Below, one piece after another: positions 34,761-43,608 of a DNA stretch of 64,000 nt. The notes beneath the pieces were generated by a model. The model had not been told where the DNA came from. It saw only the letters and a list, made by a program, of their open reading frames with translations, and did not search any database. Both the position numbers and the translations under genes were made by a program. The DNA comes from Gracilimonas mengyeensis (GTDB lineage: Bacteria; Bacteroidota; Rhodothermia; Balneolales; Balneolaceae). The first letter of the stretch is position 1, and every line of letters starts with the position of its first letter. The stretch is from positions 119,842 to 183,841 of the forward strand of contig NZ_FXTP01000012.1 of NCBI RefSeq assembly GCF_900182705.1, written 5' to 3'.

Positions 34761-35501
34761 TTAACCGAGTTCTTTTCTCCAGGTATTAAGTCGTGTGAAG
34801 GCCGAAACCATACGCGCTCCATACCAGCTAAACCATTCGCCGTTCACCAAATACACTTCAGAGTCCGGACATTTTTCCTGTATCTCTTTCCTGTCTTTTT
34901 CTTTAAAGGGATAAGGTTCACTACTCAATAAAATCACATCCGGGTTACGGGCTGCCAATTCATCCAGGCTAGTCTTTGGGTAACGGCTTTCATCCTTATA
35001 TACATTCTCCAGGGCATATTTTTTCAGCACATCATGAATATACGTGTCTCCGCCTACAGTCATCCAAGGATCTTTCCATATTAAATAGGCGGCTGTCGTG
35101 GGCTCAAAAGTTGGCTTTTGTTCAAGAATACTCATTACCTCTTCAATCATCTGAGCCCCCTCGTTGCCTTTATCCAGTTTTTCAGATAAATCCTTAATTA
35201 CCAGCAGAGCATCTTCTATGGTATCAATTTCGGTAACCTCCACTTCGCAAAACTCCCTGAGCTCTTCAATGTCTTGCTTTCGGTTCTCTTCCTTATTGGC
35301 TACGATCAGGTCTGGTTTTAATCCTGAAATTTTGTCCACTCGAGGATTTTTTGTGCCGCCAACAATTTCTATCTTTTCCACTTCTTGTTTGGGATGAATA
35401 CAAAAGCGGGTACGGCCTACAAGCCGCTCGCTCATACCAAGCTCTATTAATAGCTCGGTCAAACTGGGCACGAGAGAAACAATACGTTTATATGATGGCA
35501 T
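34761..35501 (-). CDS. helical-backbone metal-receptor / BtuF-like binding protein without signal peptide
   Basis: The sequence shows the class III periplasmic-binding-protein pattern: RIVSLVPSLTELLIELGM, VGRTRFCIHP, GGTKNPRVDKISGLKPDLI, and WMTVGGDTYIHDVLKKYALE with NPDVILLSSEPYPFKEK. This is the cobalamin/heme/siderophore-binding fold. No signal peptide is present; the start MPSYKRIV is fixed by an adjacent ATG, so the protein looks cytoplasmic, or is exported in another way. This short, leaderless form occurs in Bacteroidota. Its ligand is not known and no ABC permease is nearby. Confidence 0.85.
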   Translation of the reverse strand: MPSYKRIVSLVPSLTELLIELGMSERLVGRTRFCIHPKQEVEKIEIVGGTKNPRVDKISGLKPDLIVANKEENRKQDIEELREFCEVEVTEIDTIEDALLVIKDLSEKLDKGNEGAQMIEEVMSILEQKPTFEPTTAAYLIWKDPWMTVGGDTYIHDVLKKYALENVYKDESRYPKTSLDELAARNPDVILLSSEPYPFKEKDRKEIQEKCPDSEVYLVNGEWFSWYGARMVSAFTRLNTWRKELG

Positions 35502-35712
35502 CTTGAGGTTGATTTAATATAGAGATACTAAAAAAACTAAGGCTCTTAAAGTATATAAACTCAACGCAATACGAAAAATAAGCCTTTCCTCCTGATTGCT
35601 TGCATACCTCCCGGGCTCTCACTTTTTACATTCTAATAAAACTCTGTTGCAAACATTAAAAAATCCTAATATCTTTGATTAAGGAATTTTAATATTTCTG
35701 ATGGAGGTCATC

Positions 35713-36108
35713 ATGGCAAAAAAAATAATGCTGGTTGAAGATGATCCTCTTCTCGCAATTGTAGAGGAAAAGCTCATTACCAAGTTAGGTTATAAGGTGG
35801 TTGGCAAAGCACAGAGTGGAGAAGAGGCTTTGAGAATTATTTCGGAGATTGATCCGGATATTGTAATTATGGATGTACAGCTTGCTGGCGATTTGGATGG
35901 TATTGAAACCACTTTGCAATTGCACGAAAAGCATCAGGAACTGCCGGTAATATTTTTATCTGGCGATGACAATGCTCATGTATTGCACCGCGCAAAACAA
36001 GCCGGATGCATAGATTTTCTACTAAAACCAGTTTCCTTAGGAGCATTATCCGAACCGTTAGAAAAGGCGGTGAAGACACTCTCCTCCCAAACGAATTTTG
36101 CTGCTTAG
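35713..36108 (+). CDS. single-domain response regulator
   Basis: A stand-alone receiver domain of about 131 residues: MLVEDDPLLAIVEEKLI (acidic pair), VIMDVQL with the phospho-acceptor Asp (about residue 54), FLSGDD with the switch Ser/Thr position, and FLLKPVS with the invariant Lys. No output domain follows, so it probably acts through protein contacts or a phosphorelay. The start is the ATG at 35713, not the ATG at 35701, since GGAGG (35703-35707) lies five bases before it. No histidine kinase gene is adjacent. Confidence 0.9.
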   Translation: MAKKIMLVEDDPLLAIVEEKLITKLGYKVVGKAQSGEEALRIISEIDPDIVIMDVQLAGDLDGIETTLQLHEKHQELPVIFLSGDDNAHVLHRAKQAGCIDFLLKPVSLGALSEPLEKAVKTLSSQTNFAA

Positions 36109-36184
36109 TCAGCATACCCAATTTAGATTAAAGAAAATACCCATAACCCCCACATAAGGCAGTTTGACCGCTGCTTTATGATTC

Positions 36185-36220
36185 AAAGCCTGGTAGCTCT
36201 TATGAGCGCCGGGCTTTTTT
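36185..36220 (+). terminator. Rho-independent terminator after the response regulator
   Basis: AAAGCCTGG (36185-36193) pairs with CCGGGCTTT (36209-36217) with an inner AGCTC/GAGC extension, then a T-run. It overlaps the last codon of the convergent quinone oxidoreductase gene. Confidence 0.8.
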
Positions 36221-37220
36221 ATTTTTGATGACTTACTACCACCCGCCCGGATTGCTCTCCATTCAAAATCTTCTCAATCTCTCCTGAAAGTTCATTTAAA
36301 CCCACAACGTGGCTATAACTCTCGGGTAGTTTTTGATGAGGCATCTCGCTAATGGTGTCCCAAATTTCCAGACGCAAAAGAGTTTTGCAAATAGCTGAAT
36401 CAATACCCAGCAGGCTTACTCCGCGCAAGATAAAGGGATACACATTGGTATGAAGTTCATGTCCTAGAATGTTACCGCAACAGGCCACCGCTCCGTCGTG
36501 TCCCGCTTGCCTTATCACGGCATCCAACATCTCCCCACCAACTGTTTCTATGGCTCCCTGCCATTGCCTGCTTAAAATGGGGCTCTCTTTCACATCGGTC
36601 ACCTTATCACGGTGTATAACCTCTGCCGCTCCCAGTGTTTCCAGAAATGACTTTTTCTCCATTTTCCCGGTCGCTGCTATCACCTTGTACCCCAGCTGGG
36701 AGAGGAAAAACACCGCCATGGATCCCACGCCTCCGGTGGCTCCGGTAACTAATACTTTTCCATTGCCTGCTTCAATCAGTTCCCGCTGCAGTCTTTTCAC
36801 TCCATACATGGCTGTAAAACCGGCCGTCCCATAGGTCATCGCCTGTTTTGCATCCAAACCATCCGGCATGGGCACCACCCAATCGTTGGGCACTCTGATA
36901 AAACGACCATATCCGCCGGAGGTGTTTGAGCCAAGATCTCGCCCCGTCACCAATACCGAATCTCCCTCGTCAAACTTCCCGGAGACATCTTCAACCACTA
37001 CACCGGCTGCGTCAATACCGGGGATGTGGGGATAACTGCGGGTCACGCCTTTATTACCACTGGCAGAGAGGGCATCTTTATAATTAAGGCATGAAAAATG
37101 CACTTCAATGAGTACTTCATGATCCGGTAAAAAAGAGAATGGAACCTTTTTCACTCCCGAAGTAAATGCACCGCTTTCTTGCTCTTCCACATAAAATGCC
37201 TGAAAAGTCTTCTCACTCAT
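36219..37220 (-). CDS. YhdH/YhfP-family quinone oxidoreductase (zinc-free MDR)
   Basis: A medium-chain dehydrogenase/reductase of about 333 residues: LIEVHFSCLNYKDALSASGN, PHIPGIDAAGVV, TYGTAGFTAMYGV and the NADPH-binding VLVTGATGGVGSMAVFFLSQ. The catalytic-zinc residues of alcohol dehydrogenases are absent, as usual in this group, which resembles E. coli AcuI (YhdH), an acryloyl-CoA reductase. The start at 37220 forms an ATGA overlap with the stop of the aldehyde dehydrogenase gene; an ATG seven codons upstream exists but the overlap decides. Last gene of a three-gene redox operon. Confidence 0.9.
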   Translation of the reverse strand: MSEKTFQAFYVEEQESGAFTSGVKKVPFSFLPDHEVLIEVHFSCLNYKDALSASGNKGVTRSYPHIPGIDAAGVVVEDVSGKFDEGDSVLVTGRDLGSNTSGGYGRFIRVPNDWVVPMPDGLDAKQAMTYGTAGFTAMYGVKRLQRELIEAGNGKVLVTGATGGVGSMAVFFLSQLGYKVIAATGKMEKKSFLETLGAAEVIHRDKVTDVKESPILSRQWQGAIETVGGEMLDAVIRQAGHDGAVACCGNILGHELHTNVYPFILRGVSLLGIDSAICKTLLRLEIWDTISEMPHQKLPESYSHVVGLNELSGEIEKILNGEQSGRVVVSHQK

Positions 37221-38587
37221 TTTAACACACGTTTTATCCATTTAAGTTTTCCTTTGTATGGCGGATAGCGAAATGGGATATCCAGCCAAAAATATTTTTT
37301 CATGATGCTTTTGGTATGCGAAAAGGTATCAAAACTATGTTTTCCACGATAGGATCCGATTCCACTTTGCCCCACGCCCCCGAATGGTAAATGAGGATTG
37401 CTTAGCTGAATCACCACATCATTTACGGCCCCGCTACCAAACGAGCACTCCTCAATCACCCGGCCTTCAGTGGCACTATTTTTTGTAAATATATAAAGTG
37501 ATAAGGGCTTGGGTTTTGACTTCACTGTGCGTATCACTTCATCCATCTCTTTAAAAGTGATGACAGGCAACAGCGGACCAAATATCTCTTCTTCCATGAT
37601 CTTCGCCCCTTCCGAAATATCAGTTAAAATAGTTGGGGAGATGTATAACTCTGATTCGTCAAACTGTCCGCCATAATAAATTTGTCCGTCCTTCAAATAC
37701 GAGCAAAGTCTTTCGAAATGATCCTTATTCACGATTCGTGCATAATCCGGGCTTTTGAATGGATCGTCCCCGTAAAATTCCTGGAATGCCTCTTTCAAAC
37801 CTTGCAATAATTCGTCTTGAACCGATTCATGTACCAGCAGATAATCGGGCGCTACACAGGTTTGGCCTGCATTCAGTCCCTTACCCCAGGCTATTCTCCG
37901 GGCTGCTTTTTCAAGATCTGCGGTTTCATCCACAATACAGGGACTCTTTCCGCCAAGCTCCAGGGTAAAAGGCGTAAGATGTTTTGCAGCTGCCTCCATC
38001 ACAATTTTACCTACACGCGGACTTCCGGTAAAAAAGATGTAGTCAAAATTCTGGCTCAGCAGTGCATTAGCCTTTTCAACTTCTCCTTCTTCCACCGCCA
38101 CCAGTTCCGGCTTAAACCACTTCCCCAGCACCCGGTTTAGAACAGCAGAGGTATTGGGCGTTAACTCCGATGGTTTGATGACCGCCGTATTTCCAGCCGC
38201 GATAGCTCCAATCAATGGCATCAACGCCAGTTGAATGGGATAATTCCAGGGAGCGATAATCAGCACAGAGCCATAAGGTTCTGCCACGGTATAGTTGTAG
38301 GAAGGAAAACTAATCAGGGTTTGTTTTTTCTTGCGGGGCATTACCCACTTATTCAGCTTCTTTAGCACCAGGTTGATTTCATCATGCAACACCCCCAGCT
38401 CGGTAGCATAAGTTTCCAGCTCTGGTTTTTTAAAATCCTGATACACTGCATCCACAAATTCTTGTTCATGCTCTTTAAGCAGCTCTTTGAGTGTTTTAAG
38501 CTGATGTATCCGGAAGTCAACCGATTTGGTAGCACCGGAAGCAAAGTATTCTTTTTGGCGTTTTAGTAATTCTGCTGCATCCATCAT
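37217..38587 (-). CDS. aldehyde dehydrogenase (class 3-like)
   Basis: A 456-residue NAD(P)-dependent aldehyde dehydrogenase: IAPWNYPIQLALMPLIGAIA, GNTAVIKPSELTPNTSA, FFTGSPRVGKIVMEAA, catalytic Glu in FTLELGGKSPCIV and catalytic Cys in GLNAGQTCVAPDYLLV, FGPLLPVI, and the ALDH3-like tail NPHLPFGGVGQSGIGSYRGK. The short length and C-terminal hydrophobic/basic end (KLKWIKRVLK) fit fatty-aldehyde type enzymes. Its start overlaps the SDR stop by ATGA (38584-38587), and its own stop overlaps the next start, so the three proteins are made together. Confidence 0.95.
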   Translation of the reverse strand: MMDAAELLKRQKEYFASGATKSVDFRIHQLKTLKELLKEHEQEFVDAVYQDFKKPELETYATELGVLHDEINLVLKKLNKWVMPRKKKQTLISFPSYNYTVAEPYGSVLIIAPWNYPIQLALMPLIGAIAAGNTAVIKPSELTPNTSAVLNRVLGKWFKPELVAVEEGEVEKANALLSQNFDYIFFTGSPRVGKIVMEAAAKHLTPFTLELGGKSPCIVDETADLEKAARRIAWGKGLNAGQTCVAPDYLLVHESVQDELLQGLKEAFQEFYGDDPFKSPDYARIVNKDHFERLCSYLKDGQIYYGGQFDESELYISPTILTDISEGAKIMEEEIFGPLLPVITFKEMDEVIRTVKSKPKPLSLYIFTKNSATEGRVIEECSFGSGAVNDVVIQLSNPHLPFGGVGQSGIGSYRGKHSFDTFSHTKSIMKKYFWLDIPFRYPPYKGKLKWIKRVLK

Positions 38588-39408
38588 GATTCTTTTTTAT
38601 TCCGTCCCGTAAATGTATCCATCGAGCTGTACACCCCAAACAGCTTATCCGCTAAAAAATCGTACACACTCGCTGGTAAAATACCTTTTATAAAAGGGGT
38701 TAACTTTACCAAAAAAGGTTCCCGCAGGCGGGCTTTATCCCTTTTTACCGCTTTAATAATTTTTTCTGTGATATCATCAGGATCGAGCAACGGCATAAAC
38801 AGCGGGGGTGTCACCCCTTCAAACATACCAGTATCGATATAGCCGGGCATCACCGTAAGCACCTTTACGCCTGTTTTCGCCTTTTCCAATTCCAGCTTCA
38901 GGGACTCCGACCAGCCCACGGCCGCCCATTTGCTACCTGCGTATACAGCCATTCCCGGATTGGGCGTTAAGCCAGCGGCAGAAGTAATATTAATGATATG
39001 TCCGTCTTTTTGATTTTTCATGGCCGGCAAAAATTCCCGAGCAACATACATCAGGCCAAGACTATTAACAGCCATGGTTTTTGTAATCTCATCACTGCTT
39101 TGTTGATGAAAGTTTTTACCCGTAACAATGCCTGCGTTATTGAACAAAATATCTACGGTTCCATGGTTATTTAGCACTTCATTTGCCGCCTCGTGCACGG
39201 CTTCCGGCTTTGATACATCTACCCGGTCTGTAAAAACCTGATAATCCCCTTTCCCCAGCTCCTCTTCCGCCTTTTTCATAGCTTTATTATTCACATCCCA
39301 AATAATTATTTTTTCTGCACCTTCACGAATTGATTTCTTCGCTAAAAGTAATCCAATTCCACTTGATCCACCGGTTACAAGTATGCTTTTATTTTTAAAA
39401 GATGACAT
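38584..39408 (-). CDS. short-chain dehydrogenase/reductase
   Basis: A classical SDR of 274 residues: the nucleotide motif VTGGSSGIGLLLAKK (TGxxxGIG), NNAGIV, and the catalytic pair YAGSKWA (YxxxK) with Ser upstream in INITSAAG. The C-terminal extension with LVKLTPFIKGILPASVYDFL is typical of membrane-associated SDRs that act on lipids or long-chain substrates. First gene of the SDR-ALDH-YhdH operon, which suggests stepwise oxidation or reduction of an alcohol, aldehyde and enone/acyl substrate; the actual substrate is unknown. Confidence 0.93.
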   Translation of the reverse strand: MSSFKNKSILVTGGSSGIGLLLAKKSIREGAEKIIIWDVNNKAMKKAEEELGKGDYQVFTDRVDVSKPEAVHEAANEVLNNHGTVDILFNNAGIVTGKNFHQQSSDEITKTMAVNSLGLMYVAREFLPAMKNQKDGHIINITSAAGLTPNPGMAVYAGSKWAAVGWSESLKLELEKAKTGVKVLTVMPGYIDTGMFEGVTPPLFMPLLDPDDITEKIIKAVKRDKARLREPFLVKLTPFIKGILPASVYDFLADKLFGVYSSMDTFTGRNKKES

Positions 39409-39524
39409 AGAAAAACCGTATATTTGAGAGTTTCCAAATTAAGTAAAAACCGAACACTAACTATATGGGGAAATCATCAGTGTTTGGTAAACCAACAATC
39501 AGAGAATAAGTCAATATATCAACA

Positions 39525-40607
39525 ATGAAAAGAATATTACTGTTACTATCATTTTTAATTGTAGCTGTTGCATGTGAGCAAACCTCACAGCAAGTAAGCC
39601 TTACATGGTCGGAGGAAGAACCGTTACCAAAGGCTATCTCGAACAATGCCGTAGCTGCTGCTCAAGTAGACGGTGACTGGTTTCTCTACAGTTTTTTAGG
39701 GCTGGAAGAAGGTAAAACCTTTGACGACATCAGCCATTACGCCGCCCGGTATGACGTGAGCGCCGGCGTTTGGCAGAAAATACCAGGCGTACCCGATAGT
39801 GTGGGGCGTCTTGCAAGCACCGCTGAATACGTAAACGGAGACATCTACATTTTTGGCGGTTATACCGTAGATGAAGAGGGTAACGAAAGAACCACCGAGC
39901 ATGTATTTAAGTATGATCCTGTAGCCAACACTTACGAGCGCGTAGCTGATATGCTGCTTCCGGTTGAGGATGCGGTTTCTTTGGTTTACGACGACCGTTA
40001 TGTGTACCTGGTAAGTGGCTGGAACAACACCAACAGTGTTTCCAACGTGCAAATGTACGATACCCAAACCAATTCGTGGGAAAACGTTACTCCTTATCCC
40101 GGACGTCCTGCTTTTGGACACGCTGGCGGTATTGTAGGCAACACCATGGTTTTAGCTGATGGTGTTCAGGCTATTGTAGACGAAGGAGAGCCCATTTTCA
40201 AAATGTCGCCCGGTAGTATCAAAGGCGAGATCAACCCCGAGGATCCAACTCAAATTTCATGGACCCGCCTGGTTCAACATCCCGGCAAAGCCCGCTACCG
40301 AATGGCTGCCGTAGGTGTGGAAGAACCGGTTGAAATGGTGGTATTTATTGGCGGATCCGATAATCCCTATGAATACAACGGAATTGGTTATAACAACAAA
40401 CCTGCTTTTGCCGACAGCACCGTTTTCGGTTACCGCCTCGACACCAATGAGTGGGTTGACCTGGGCACACAAGCTACCCCAAGCATGGACCACCGAAGCG
40501 TTGCCAAAACGGATGAAGGTTTTTATATCATTGGTGGTATGGTCAACGATCAAAAAGTAACCGATATGGTTCAGAAATTTACGGTAGACCTGGAATCATC
40601 CAACTAA
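39525..40607 (+). CDS. kelch-repeat lipoprotein
   Basis: Lipoprotein signal with lipobox LIVAVACEQ (Cys17), then a beta-propeller made of kelch repeats: NGDIYIFGGYTVDEEGNERT, EHVFKYDPVANTYERVADML, DRYVYLVSGWNNTNSVSNVQ, MYDTQTNSWENVTPYPGRPA, GFYIIGGMVNDQKVTDMVQK. Repeats of this kind occur in sialate epimerase and galactose oxidase-like proteins, but no catalytic feature is evident. It is likely a periplasmic or outer-membrane propeller. Monocistronic with a good terminator. Confidence 0.9.
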   Translation: MKRILLLLSFLIVAVACEQTSQQVSLTWSEEEPLPKAISNNAVAAAQVDGDWFLYSFLGLEEGKTFDDISHYAARYDVSAGVWQKIPGVPDSVGRLASTAEYVNGDIYIFGGYTVDEEGNERTTEHVFKYDPVANTYERVADMLLPVEDAVSLVYDDRYVYLVSGWNNTNSVSNVQMYDTQTNSWENVTPYPGRPAFGHAGGIVGNTMVLADGVQAIVDEGEPIFKMSPGSIKGEINPEDPTQISWTRLVQHPGKARYRMAAVGVEEPVEMVVFIGGSDNPYEYNGIGYNNKPAFADSTVFGYRLDTNEWVDLGTQATPSMDHRSVAKTDEGFYIIGGMVNDQKVTDMVQKFTVDLESSN

Positions 40608-40634
40608 ATTCTGCCAAATTATTTGTTTTTCGCA

Positions 40635-40665
40635 ACCCTCAATTCTGTAGAATTGGGGGTTTTTT
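40635..40665 (+). terminator. Rho-independent terminator after the kelch gene
   Basis: ACCCTCAATTC pairs with GAATTGGGGGT around TGTA and is followed by TTTTTT (one G-T pair). Confidence 0.9.
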
Positions 40666-40759
40666 ATGTTTGATATTTTTGGGTTGACAGACAGTCTTCA
40701 CTTCATCAAATAAATGCTTACTTTTGGCGTCCCAAATAATTAAAGCAATTCATTGCTCC

Positions 40760-41611
40760 ATGAAACAAATCTCTTCCATAGCTGAGTTGAGAAAGAAAAT
40801 AACCAACCTTAAGCGACAAGGGAACACCATCGCTTTTGTACCCACCATGGGAGCCCTGCACGAAGGACATCTTTCCCTAATGCGACTGGCGCAGGAAAAA
40901 GCCGATAAAGTGGTTGTTTCTATTTATGTGAATCCCGAACAGTTTGGGCCCAACGAAGACTTTGACAGCTACCCCCGGCAGATGGAAGATGACCTCAAGG
41001 CTTGTGAGGCGGAAGGCGTTTCCATCGTTTTCAATCCGGATGATGAAATCATGTATGGTTCCGGAAAAAAGTATTTCAAGATTAAGGTAGATACCCTGAA
41101 CGAGCATATGGATGGCGGAAGCCGTCCCGGTTTTTTTGAGGGCATCACCCTGGTTGTAAATAAATTGTTTAATATAGTGGAACCGGATTTTGCCATATTT
41201 GGACAAAAAGACATCCAGCAGTTCCAGATACTTTCGCGCATGGCTAAGGAGTTTAATCATGGAGTGGAACTGGTTATGGCCCCCATCGCACGCGCTAACG
41301 ATGGTTTGGCTCTTAGCAGCCGGAATGCTTATCTGAGTGACCAACAGCGAAAAATTGCCCCGGGCTTATACCGTGCCTTAAAGTATGTGGAAAAGCAAAT
41401 CAGGGATGGAGTGATGGAGCCGAAATTATTGTTGAATCACCAGCAAGATGAACTGGAAGCGAAAGGCTTCAAAAATGATTATCTTAATGTGTTTTCCATG
41501 GAAACCATGCAACCTGTAGAAGAGCTCGAATCCGGCAACACCTACATTTTGGCCGGCGCGGCTTATTTAGGGAAAACTCGATTAATCGATAATATAATTA
41601 TAGACCTCTGA
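40760..41611 (+). CDS. panC: pantothenate synthetase
   Basis: Joins pantoate and beta-alanine with ATP. Motifs: [16 protein letters not shown] (HxGH), [27 protein letters not shown], and [17 protein letters not shown]. Started at 40760 ([13 protein letters not shown]); the open frame extends twelve codons upstream through sequence with no family similarity. Length about 283 residues is normal. panD follows after ten bases, so both last steps of pantothenate synthesis are one operon. A TACTTTTG -7-like box lies near 40717. Confidence 0.95.
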   Translation: MKQISSIAELRKKITNLKRQGNTIAFVPTMGALHEGHLSLMRLAQEKADKVVVSIYVNPEQFGPNEDFDSYPRQMEDDLKACEAEGVSIVFNPDDEIMYGSGKKYFKIKVDTLNEHMDGGSRPGFFEGITLVVNKLFNIVEPDFAIFGQKDIQQFQILSRMAKEFNHGVELVMAPIARANDGLALSSRNAYLSDQQRKIAPGLYRALKYVEKQIRDGVMEPKLLLNHQQDELEAKGFKNDYLNVFSMETMQPVEELESGNTYILAGAAYLGKTRLIDNIIIDL

Positions 41612-41621
41612 GCGAAGTACG

Positions 41622-42053
41622 ATGAAAATTACGATGTTCAAATCCAAACTGCACCAAATGGCAGTCACCGAAGCAAACCTGATGTACGAAGGTAGTATTA
41701 CCATCGACGAGGATTTGCTGGATGCCGCCAACCTGCTTCCCTACGAAAAGGTACAGGTGCTAAACATCACCAACGGCTCTCGTATTGAAACCTATACCAT
41801 CCCCGGTGAAAGAGGAAGTCGTGTGTGTTGCCTGAATGGCGCTGCTGCACGCCTTACGCAAGTAGGCGATCGTATTATCGTGATCAGTTATGCCGAAATG
41901 CCCCCGGAAGAAGCCCGTAATCATAAACCCCGTGTGGTTATTGTGGATGAGAACAACGACCCTACCAAAGTATTAGATAGCACCGAACCTGCCACTTCAT
42001 TTGATTTGAAATCTGGTTTGGTAGACAACACCCTGGTTGAAGAAGAGCAGTAA
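41622..42053 (+). CDS. panD: aspartate 1-decarboxylase precursor
   Basis: Makes beta-alanine for PanC. The zymogen self-cleaves between Gly24 and Ser25, present here in [13 protein letters not shown], to make the pyruvoyl group. [20 protein letters not shown] is the conserved core. The numbering from [11 protein letters not shown] places the scissile Gly-Ser exactly at 24-25 as in E. coli PanD, which supports the chosen start. The C-terminus is longer than usual by about 15 residues and acidic. Confidence 0.96.
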   Translation: MKITMFKSKLHQMAVTEANLMYEGSITIDEDLLDAANLLPYEKVQVLNITNGSRIETYTIPGERGSRVCCLNGAAARLTQVGDRIIVISYAEMPPEEARNHKPRVVIVDENNDPTKVLDSTEPATSFDLKSGLVDNTLVEEEQ

Positions 42054-42149
42054 GTACTTTTTTGGTGAGTATAGGAGAATATCTTGCCAATAAACGGGCA
42101 CAGGATTCAATCTGCCAATCTGGAATTCCGAATTTGTAATTGCTTCCTA

Positions 42150-42515
42150 TTACCGAAAAGCATCTTCGATGTGATTAAACTCCGGGGCTTCGTTTTTCTT
42201 TTGTATGATACCCACGATATCAAAGCGCATCGGCGAACCGTCCATTTTTCGCTCGTACATCCACGCTTCTGAGGCTTTGAACACATTCTTCACCTTTTCT
42301 TCGGTCACGTATTCCATAGGATGCCCATACTTGGTTGAAGAACGCATTTTAACTTCCACAAATACAATGGCTTTATCGTCGTAAGCCACAATATCTACTT
42401 CGGCGTGTTCGAAAAAATAATTGCGTTCCAGTATCCGCCATCCCTTGCTTTCCAGGTATGCGCAGGCCAGATCTTCCGCCTCATTTCCTATTTCACGGTG
42501 CGACTTTTTAGCCAT
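42150..42515 (-). CDS. YraN family (UPF0102) nuclease-fold protein
   Basis: A 121-residue protein with the UPF0102 pattern: GNEAEDLACAYLESKGWRIL, the PD-(D/E)XK-like core AEVDIVAYDDKAIVFVEVKM (Asp and ExK), and KVKNVFKASEAWM. The fold resembles Holliday-junction resolvases, but the function in most bacteria is undefined. Its start overlaps the end of the GbsR-like regulator gene by eight bases, so the pair is co-transcribed. Confidence 0.92.
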   Translation of the reverse strand: MAKKSHREIGNEAEDLACAYLESKGWRILERNYFFEHAEVDIVAYDDKAIVFVEVKMRSSTKYGHPMEYVTEEKVKNVFKASEAWMYERKMDGSPMRFDIVGIIQKKNEAPEFNHIEDAFR

Positions 42516-43083
42516 CCTTCTTCTTTCCTTTTAACGATTCTTTCACTTCCACTAATTTTACCAGCTGCTTCAAAAAGCCCAGGTTTTTCTTGTTGATGTA
42601 TGGCAGCAATGCATCCGTAAAGCGCTCAAACATCTCCAAAAATTCCATGTAGTTCTCAATCCGAACTTTAAACTCCTGGCTTTCCTCGTCAGGCAATCCT
42701 CCCTTTTCGAGCGTTTCAATACACTGTTCCAGGTTTTTCCGAATAGGGGCAATTTCGCGCTGCTGGCGTTCACGAATAATAGTAGATACGATTTTCCATA
42801 CGTCCGTTTCTGCGGCATAATAATCTTTGCGACTGCCAGGAAGACTAACTTTGTGAATCAGTTCCCAATCGGACAGGCGCCGGAGATTCATGTTGGCATT
42901 GCCACGGCTGATTTGCAGCTTTTCCATAATCTCGTCGGTATCCAGCGGGTGCGACTCGGCATACAACAAGGCATGAATCTGGGACATGGTTTTGTTAATG
43001 CCCCAGGCCGAGGCCATATCACCCCATAACTTTACAAATTGATCAAGTGCTTGCTCGTACGCTTCCGGCCGTGAATCTGACAT
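42508..43083 (-). CDS. GbsR/MarR-family transcriptional regulator
   Basis: Helix-turn-helix repressor of 191 residues: WGINKTMSQIHALLYAESHP, the recognition helix in EKLQISRGNANMNLRRLSDW, and the wing HKVSLPGSRKDYYAAETDVW. The GbsR subgroup senses osmolytes such as choline in Bacillus, but members in Bacteroidota have unknown ligands; no osmolyte genes adjoin. It is first in an operon with yraN. Confidence 0.9.
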   Translation of the reverse strand: MSDSRPEAYEQALDQFVKLWGDMASAWGINKTMSQIHALLYAESHPLDTDEIMEKLQISRGNANMNLRRLSDWELIHKVSLPGSRKDYYAAETDVWKIVSTIIRERQQREIAPIRKNLEQCIETLEKGGLPDEESQEFKVRIENYMEFLEMFERFTDALLPYINKKNLGFLKQLVKLVEVKESLKGKKKDG

Positions 43084-43169
43084 GATGTGTTTTCTAATTG
43101 AATTTAATTCCCTAAATATACCGTTCTCTAAACAATAAAACGTTTCGGAACCGGTATCCAGGAAAAGAA

Positions 43170-43415
43170 CTATCCGGAGCCTTTCGCAGGTTTTGAATCC
43201 GATGATTCTGGCTTAGCACTGCCATTCGAACGACCACCATTTTTGTAATCGGTCACATAAAATCCGTCGCCTTTATAAACTACACCGCCGCCGCCAGAAA
43301 TAATGCGCTTAACCTTTTGACCGGTTTCAGGACAGGTTGTCAGCGGATCGTCGCTCATTTTCTGAATAACCTCAAAAGTTGTTCCGTCTTCTCTTTTATA
43401 CTCGTAAGTAGGCAT
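43170..43415 (-). CDS. FmdB-like small protein with degenerate zinc ribbon
   Basis: 81 residues starting MPTYEYKREDGTTFEVIQ, the FmdB opening, where the usual CxxC (YxCxxCG) is replaced by KREDG. Only one Cys remains of the second pair (TTCPETGQKVKRIISGGGG). The protein therefore probably does not bind zinc as canonical members do. GGGVVYKGDGFYVTDY is typical of the family. The tail is a low-complexity Ser/Lys/Gly region. Confidence 0.85.
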   Translation of the reverse strand: MPTYEYKREDGTTFEVIQKMSDDPLTTCPETGQKVKRIISGGGGVVYKGDGFYVTDYKNGGRSNGSAKPESSDSKPAKGSG

Positions 43416-43608
43416 CTTTATATGTTGTTTTGGGTTGATGATAACAGCGCTGAGGTATTATCAAATTCTGTGCCAAATATAGCACATTCTCACAAGTTCA
43501 CAGGTTCATTATGGATTATGAATCACAATTTGTACTATTGGGTTCGATAAATATTTGTCATCGCCCAATCGGGGTTAATCAAAAGAGAAATATATGTACC
43601 AAGAGAAA